From positions 1 to 5,047 of the forward strand of contig PMZX01000104.1 of assembly GCA_003170035.1 (NCBI GenBank): 5,047 bases of DNA. Reading direction: 5' to 3'. The stretch comes from Myxococcales bacterium (GTDB lineage: Bacteria > Myxococcota_A > Polyangia > Fen-1088). The notes beneath the pieces were generated by a model. That model saw only the letters and a program-made list of their open reading frames with translations. It did no database searches and was not told the origin of the DNA. This document shows positions 1 through 5,047 of this stretch, in pieces (position 1 is the first letter of the stretch; the number at the start of each line of letters is the position of its first letter). The translations under genes and the position numbers were made by a program.

Positions 1-1262
1 GCCAGCCGCTCGTAGTCGCGCCGCCGCAGCACCTTGGTCCCGCACAGGGTGTCCTTGATGGGCTGCTGGAGCAGATAGGTAAACAGGTGGGAAAAGGCGT
101 GATTGCCGACGCGGTTGAAAAAGCGCATCGCCCCCGGCTCCATGGGATAGACCAGGCGCGTCCCCTGCACGTAGTCCCCCAGCCCACGCGCGATGACCTC
201 GTAGAAGACAGGCAGTTCTTCCGGCGGCACGGTCAGGTCGGCGTCGAGAATCATCAGCACGTCGCCGGTGGCCTTGCCAAAGCCGAGTCGCACGGCGTCC
301 CCCTTGCCCTTGCCGGTCTGCTGGCAGGCCGACAGCTTGAGCGGGCCTCGATAATCCTTGATCGCGTTCTGTATCGTCTCCCAGGTTCCGTCGGTGGAAC
401 CGCCCTCGACGAAGATCAGCTCGGTGGATGAGCCCATGACCGGCGTTCGCTCGATGGCAGCGGCCACGTTGCCCGCCTCGTTGCGCGTAGGCACGACCAC
501 ACTCACGGAAAGAGGCCGGGGAGCGAGGGCCGGGTCGCGCCGGCGCAAAGCGTAGAGCCGATAGAGGGAGAACCGTTGCACGAGCGGCAACTTGGCCAGG
601 TAGCGGTTGACCAGCGGGGTGAGGCCGGGCACCTGCAAGGGGAGCAGCACGCGGTCGTCGAAGCGCACCATCTCTAGACCGGTGATGTTGAACAGATTGT
701 GAAAATCGCTGTGTGACAGCCAGTTCGACGTGGGAGCCGGCGTCTTCCAGCCAGCCACCTCTGCCGCCCGTGCGCCAAACTCCCAAAAGTAGTTGTAGGC
801 GACCAGATAGATCAGCCCATGCTCGGTCAAGCGATCGCGGAGGCTTTCCAGCCATGCCCTCACATCCGCCACCGAGTGACACAAACGATCGCAGATCACG
901 GCGTCAAACTTTCGCCCGGACGGCAGGCGATCGACTTTGCCCACTTCAAAAGTGATCTCAGGATGTCGACGCTGGGCTTCAGCCGCCAACTCGGCCGATG
1001 GAGCGATGCCCACACGTTCCGGGTTAGGCAGAGCAGCAATCAGGTCGCCGGTGCGGCAGCCCATTTCCACCACCGATGCGTCGGCCGGGATCCAACGCCG
1101 CAGAGTCGCGCGCAGATCTTCATCCAGAAAATCGCGAGCCTCCGGGTGGCCCGGGGGTTCGAAGACCATCCGGCGAAAATAGTCTGCCCAGGCCGCCTCC
1201 TGTGCCTCCTGGGAGCCAGGGCGAGGTCCTGCAGCCGCTGGCAAAGATCCTGACCCCGGCAT
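1..1262 (-). CDS. Fused class I methyltransferase-like / family 2 glycosyltransferase, C-terminus cut by window edge
   Basis: 420 codons are visible from an ATG at 1262 to the left edge, with no stop, so the protein continues outside the window. Residues 1-25 are Ala/Pro/Gly-rich. Residues about 45-200 form a class I SAM-methyltransferase-like fold: motif I region VVEMGCRTGDL at 64-74, strand 2 RVGIAPSAEL at 83-92, and FDAVICDRL at 119-127. Residues about 251-420 are a GT-A glycosyltransferase of family 2: VSVVVPTRNEAGNV at 253-266, EGGSTDGTW at 286-294, GKGKGDAVRLGF at 317-328, the metal-binding DADL at 340-343, and DTLCGTKVL at 404-412. This domain resembles polyprenyl-phosphate (DPM-type) sugar transferases. 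Homologues with the same domain order are common in bacteria, usually as envelope or polysaccharide glycosyltransferases. By comparison with that type, I estimate that roughly 100 residues are missing. The methyltransferase half has lost key SAM-binding residues and may be inactive. The start lies 5 bases after the kinase stop, so the gene is probably co-transcribed with it. The ribosome binding site is weak, and an ATG at 1169 (residue 32) is an alternative start. The sugar and acceptor are unknown. Confidence 0.9.
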   Translation of the reverse strand, partial: MPGSGSLPAAAGPRPGSQEAQEAAWADYFRRMVFEPPGHPEARDFLDEDLRATLRRWIPADASVVEMGCRTGDLIAALPNPERVGIAPSAELAAEAQRRHPEITFEVGKVDRLPSGRKFDAVICDRLCHSVADVRAWLESLRDRLTEHGLIYLVAYNYFWEFGARAAEVAGWKTPAPTSNWLSHSDFHNLFNITGLEMVRFDDRVLLPLQVPGLTPLVNRYLAKLPLVQRFSLYRLYALRRRDPALAPRPLSVSVVVPTRNEAGNVAAAIERTPVMGSSTELIFVEGGSTDGTWETIQNAIKDYRGPLKLSACQQTGKGKGDAVRLGFGKATGDVLMILDADLTVPPEELPVFYEVIARGLGDYVQGTRLVYPMEPGAMRFFNRVGNHAFSHLFTYLLQQPIKDTLCGTKVLRRRDYERL

Positions 1263-1267
1263 GGGAA

Positions 1268-4069
<2,802 letters not shown>

Positions 4070-4076
4070 GCGACGA

Positions 4077-4080
4077 CTCC
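4077..4080 (-). promoter_or_regulatory. Ribosome binding site that decides the kinase start
   Basis: GGAG on the minus strand (inside TCGGAG), 7 bases before the TTG at 4069. No comparable site precedes the other in-frame TTG at 4096, so this motif is the main reason to prefer the shorter protein. The protein then begins about 8 residues before the conserved GKYYLLERI segment, a normal distance for this kinase type. Confidence 0.6.
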
Positions 4081-4113
4081 GAAGCGCAGGAAGCAACTGG
4101 CGCGAGTCATTCC

Positions 4114-4143
4114 GTTATCGACCACGGGCAGGCCCGAAGTCAA
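4114..4143 (-). promoter_or_regulatory. Likely sigma-70 type promoter of the kinase-glycosyltransferase unit
   Basis: On the minus strand a -35 box TTGACT (4143-4138, five of six consensus bases) is followed after 18 bases by GATAAC (4119-4114, four of six). Transcription would start near 4107 and give a leader of about 38 bases before the TTG at 4069. This is the best promoter match in the gap between the isomerase and the kinase. It is a motif match only. The GC-rich spacer makes it stand out, but it remains a prediction. Confidence 0.5.
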
Positions 4144-4242
4144 GGAACCCACCCGACCGGGCGGCGGCCACACGGCCAAAGGGCAGGACTGCACCACCAG
4201 ACCTACGGATTCGCACGGTAGCGCTGAGCCGTGAAAGATGCG

Positions 4243-4716
4243 TCACCCCTCAATCCAGACTTTGGTCATACGATCGCCGGCCTGAATCTTCTGAACCACA
4301 TCCATACCGGAGACGACCTGGCCGAAGACGGTGTGCTTGCGATCAAGGTGCGGCTGTGGTGAATGGCAGATGAAGAACTGCGATCCGCCTGTGTCCTTGC
4401 CCGCATGGGCCATCGACAGCGAGCCTGCCTTGTGAACTTGGCGCTTTCCCATGGTCTCGCACTTGATCTTGTAACCAGGGCCACCTGTTCCGCTGCCAAG
4501 AGGACATCCCCCCTGGATCATGAAGTCAGGGATAACGCGGTGGAAGCTGAGCCCGTCGTAAAAGGGACGGTTCACTTTCTTCCCGGTCGCTGGTTCGACC
4601 CATTCCTTGGTTCCGGCGGCCAGGCCTACGAAGTTGGCCACCGTGGTCGGCGCGTCATCCTCAAACAGCTCGGCCACAATTTCGCCCTTGGTCGTCTCAA
4701 AGTGGACTTTCTTCAT
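4243..4716 (-). CDS. ppiB: Cyclophilin-type peptidyl-prolyl cis-trans isomerase
   Basis: 157 residues, complete, the usual length for a small bacterial cyclophilin. It catalyses cis-trans isomerisation of X-Pro bonds during protein folding. There is no signal peptide or membrane segment, so it should act in the cytosol. The family signature is clear: [13 protein letters not shown] at 58-70, GTGGPGY at 76-82, GSLSMAHAG at 98-106, GSQFFI at 111-116, and LDRKHTVFG at 124-132. Compared with human cyclophilin A, the catalytic Arg55 is Arg60 here, Phe60 is Phe65, Gln63 is Gln68, Phe113 is Phe115 and His126 is His128. The cyclosporin-contacting Trp121 is replaced by His123, so drug binding is expected to be weak while activity should remain. 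An insert of about 10 residues ([10 protein letters not shown], 39-48) precedes the [11 protein letters not shown] segment and is often seen in bacterial members. The ATG at 4716 is supported by AAGG 7 bases upstream. The symbol is by family and not by proven orthology. Confidence 0.95.
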   Translation of the reverse strand: MKKVHFETTKGEIVAELFEDDAPTTVANFVGLAAGTKEWVEPATGKKVNRPFYDGLSFHRVIPDFMIQGGCPLGSGTGGPGYKIKCETMGKRQVHKAGSLSMAHAGKDTGGSQFFICHSPQPHLDRKHTVFGQVVSGMDVVQKIQAGDRMTKVWIEG

Positions 4717-4723
4717 CGGGATA

Positions 4724-4727
4724 CCTT
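4724..4727 (-). promoter_or_regulatory. Ribosome binding site of the isomerase gene
   Basis: AAGG on the minus strand (within GTTAAGGTA), separated by 7 bases from the ATG at 4716. It supports this start. The protein begins directly with the first beta strand of the cyclophilin fold, so no upstream extension is needed. Confidence 0.6.
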
Positions 4728-4745
4728 AACCCTGTTCGGGCCCCG

Positions 4746-4754
4746 ATTGTAGCA
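4746..4754 (-). promoter_or_regulatory. Likely extended -10 promoter of the isomerase gene
   Basis: The minus strand reads TGCTACAAT. TACAAT matches five of six bases of the -10 consensus, and the TG one base before it forms an extended -10 element. This can explain why no good -35 box is found 16-18 bases upstream. Transcription would start near 4739, giving a leader of about 22 bases that includes the AAGG site. It suggests the isomerase is transcribed independently of whatever lies to the right. Motif evidence only. Confidence 0.5.
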
Positions 4755-4853
4755 GGAGATGTGCGACTGGTGGGAGACCACGATTCTGGCCCCGCCGTCT
4801 GCGGCACTTGCGCGACCGCCTGTCAACCCTGCCTGTACGGGTCGCGTGCCGTT

Positions 4854-5047
4854 TCACATCGCGTGCCCCCACGCAACCAGACGCGTCGCCCGTCGATAAT
4901 CCAGCAGAAGGTCCCAGCCGTGAATCAGTCGATTAACATGGGAACCCTCAAAGGGTTCCCAAACCCTGCGCTCTGGCTCCGGCGGGCTAGGCCCGCCTTC
5001 TCCTACGCGATCATGGGAACCCTCAAAGGGTTCGCTCCGCCCTTCGG
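4854..5047 (-). CDS. Possible 3' end of an upstream gene, built partly from palindromic repeats
   Basis: One minus-strand frame is open from the right edge to a TGA at 4854-4856, 63 codons. Its first half is translated from the palindromic repeats and therefore contains the peptide EPFEGSH twice, 25 residues apart. The second half reads VNRLIHGWDLLLDYRR and then ATRLVAWGHAM, and matches no family I recognise. The plus strand is also open over the same repeats, which shows that openness here is weak evidence. It could be a real C-terminus extended into a repeat array, or simply non-coding repeat DNA. I list it as partial with low confidence. Confidence 0.2.
   Translation of the reverse strand, partial: EGRSEPFEGSHDRVGEGGPSPPEPERRVWEPFEGSHVNRLIHGWDLLLDYRRATRLVAWGHAM
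4937..5033. repeat. Palindromic repeat array, 75-bp period
   Basis: A 22-base unit beginning CATGGGAACCCT and ending AAGGGTTC occurs at 4937-4958 and again, identical, at 5012-5033, exactly 75 bases apart. Each unit is itself an inverted repeat. In the first, GGGAACCCT pairs with AGGGTTCCC around a CAA loop (4940-4960, nine perfect pairs). In the second the stem has seven pairs (5017-5033). A second palindrome lies between them. The bases after the second unit (GCTCCGCCCTTCGG) look like the start of another GC-rich palindrome, so the array probably continues past the window. It resembles dispersed extragenic palindromic elements and not a CRISPR array, because the intervening 53 bases are themselves structured. 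Confidence 0.75.
4981..4997. repeat. GC-rich perfect hairpin inside the repeat array
   Basis: GGCGGGC pairs with GCCCGCC around a TAG loop, seven perfect GC pairs. It sits about midway between the two GAACCCT palindromes. Neither strand has a T run after the stem, so it is not a standard intrinsic terminator, although it could still form a stable RNA or DNA hairpin. It is probably part of the repeated module. Confidence 0.65.

Larger units (their letters stand above)
4070..4242. other. Gap between isomerase and kinase genes
   Basis: 173 bases that hold the kinase promoter and ribosome binding site. After the isomerase stop the minus strand has a weak stem, CACGG pairing with CCGTG around an AGCGCT core (about 4210-4229). 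No run of T follows it, so it is not a convincing intrinsic terminator. Read-through from the isomerase into the kinase cannot be excluded. No small gene or RNA is supported here. Confidence 0.5.
4717..4936. other. Upstream region of the isomerase gene without a confident gene
   Basis: Besides the promoter and ribosome binding site, this stretch shows little. A 9-base direct repeat TCGCGTGCC occurs at 4842-4850 and 4859-4867 and is probably chance in such GC-rich DNA. No tRNA cloverleaf, terminator or conserved coding signal was recognised. The possible 3' end of an upstream frame (stop at 4854) enters from the right and is listed separately. Confidence 0.4.

Noticed and set aside
4210..4229. 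Intrinsic terminator after the isomerase gene
   Set aside because: The stem has only five pairs with a large loop and no T run follows it on the minus strand.
4363..4752. A 129-codon plus-strand frame opposite the isomerase gene
   Set aside because: The minus strand holds a complete cyclophilin with all signature motifs; the opposite frame has none.
4821..4826. A perfect TTGACA -35 box on the minus strand upstream of the isomerase gene
   Set aside because: The following 15-20 bases are GC-rich with no -10 element, and the extended -10 at 4746-4754 is too far away to pair with it.
4937..5033. CRISPR array
   Set aside because: Only two units are present, the intervening 53 bases contain a perfect palindrome of their own, and no cas gene lies nearby.

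Overview
The window is GC-rich. All three confident genes lie on the minus strand, so the sequence is best read from right to left. The kinase is the best clue to the source. Its N-terminal catalytic core, its HRDVSPQN loop, the long Pro/Ala linker, the single membrane helix and the trailing PEGA-type domains are typical of the receptor-like Ser/Thr kinases found in large numbers in Myxococcota and related former deltaproteobacteria. The exact lineage is an inference. No mobile element, CRISPR array, rRNA or tRNA was seen.

Layout from right to left. Bases 4854-5047 hold an array of short perfect palindromes with a 75-bp period, which runs off the right edge. It is open in one frame on each strand, so it may form the 3' end of an upstream gene, but no confident gene can be called. 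Next comes a complete cytosolic cyclophilin-type peptidyl-prolyl isomerase (4243-4716) with its own likely extended -10 promoter and ribosome binding site. A 173-bp gap follows, with a plausible sigma-70 type promoter (TTGACT-18-GATAAC). This promoter drives a large transmembrane Ser/Thr protein kinase (1268-4069, TTG start). Five bases after the kinase stop begins a fused methyltransferase-like/family 2 glycosyltransferase (1262 to the left edge, C-terminus cut off).

The kinase and the fused enzyme look like one transcription unit, because the gap is only 5 bases and no terminator is visible. The kinase senses or binds something with extracytoplasmic PEGA-type domains and phosphorylates cytosolic targets. 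The downstream enzyme probably transfers a sugar to a lipid or polyprenyl carrier at the membrane. That the kinase controls this enzyme is inference from position alone. The isomerase is a housekeeping folding enzyme and is probably transcribed separately.

The points most worth a second look are: the degenerate SAM-binding site in the fused enzyme, which has lost the middle glycine of motif I and the acidic residue after strand 2; the repeated Thr-centred motifs in the kinase linker; the three extracytoplasmic domains of the kinase; and the palindromic repeat array at the right edge. No clearly new multi-gene system is visible.
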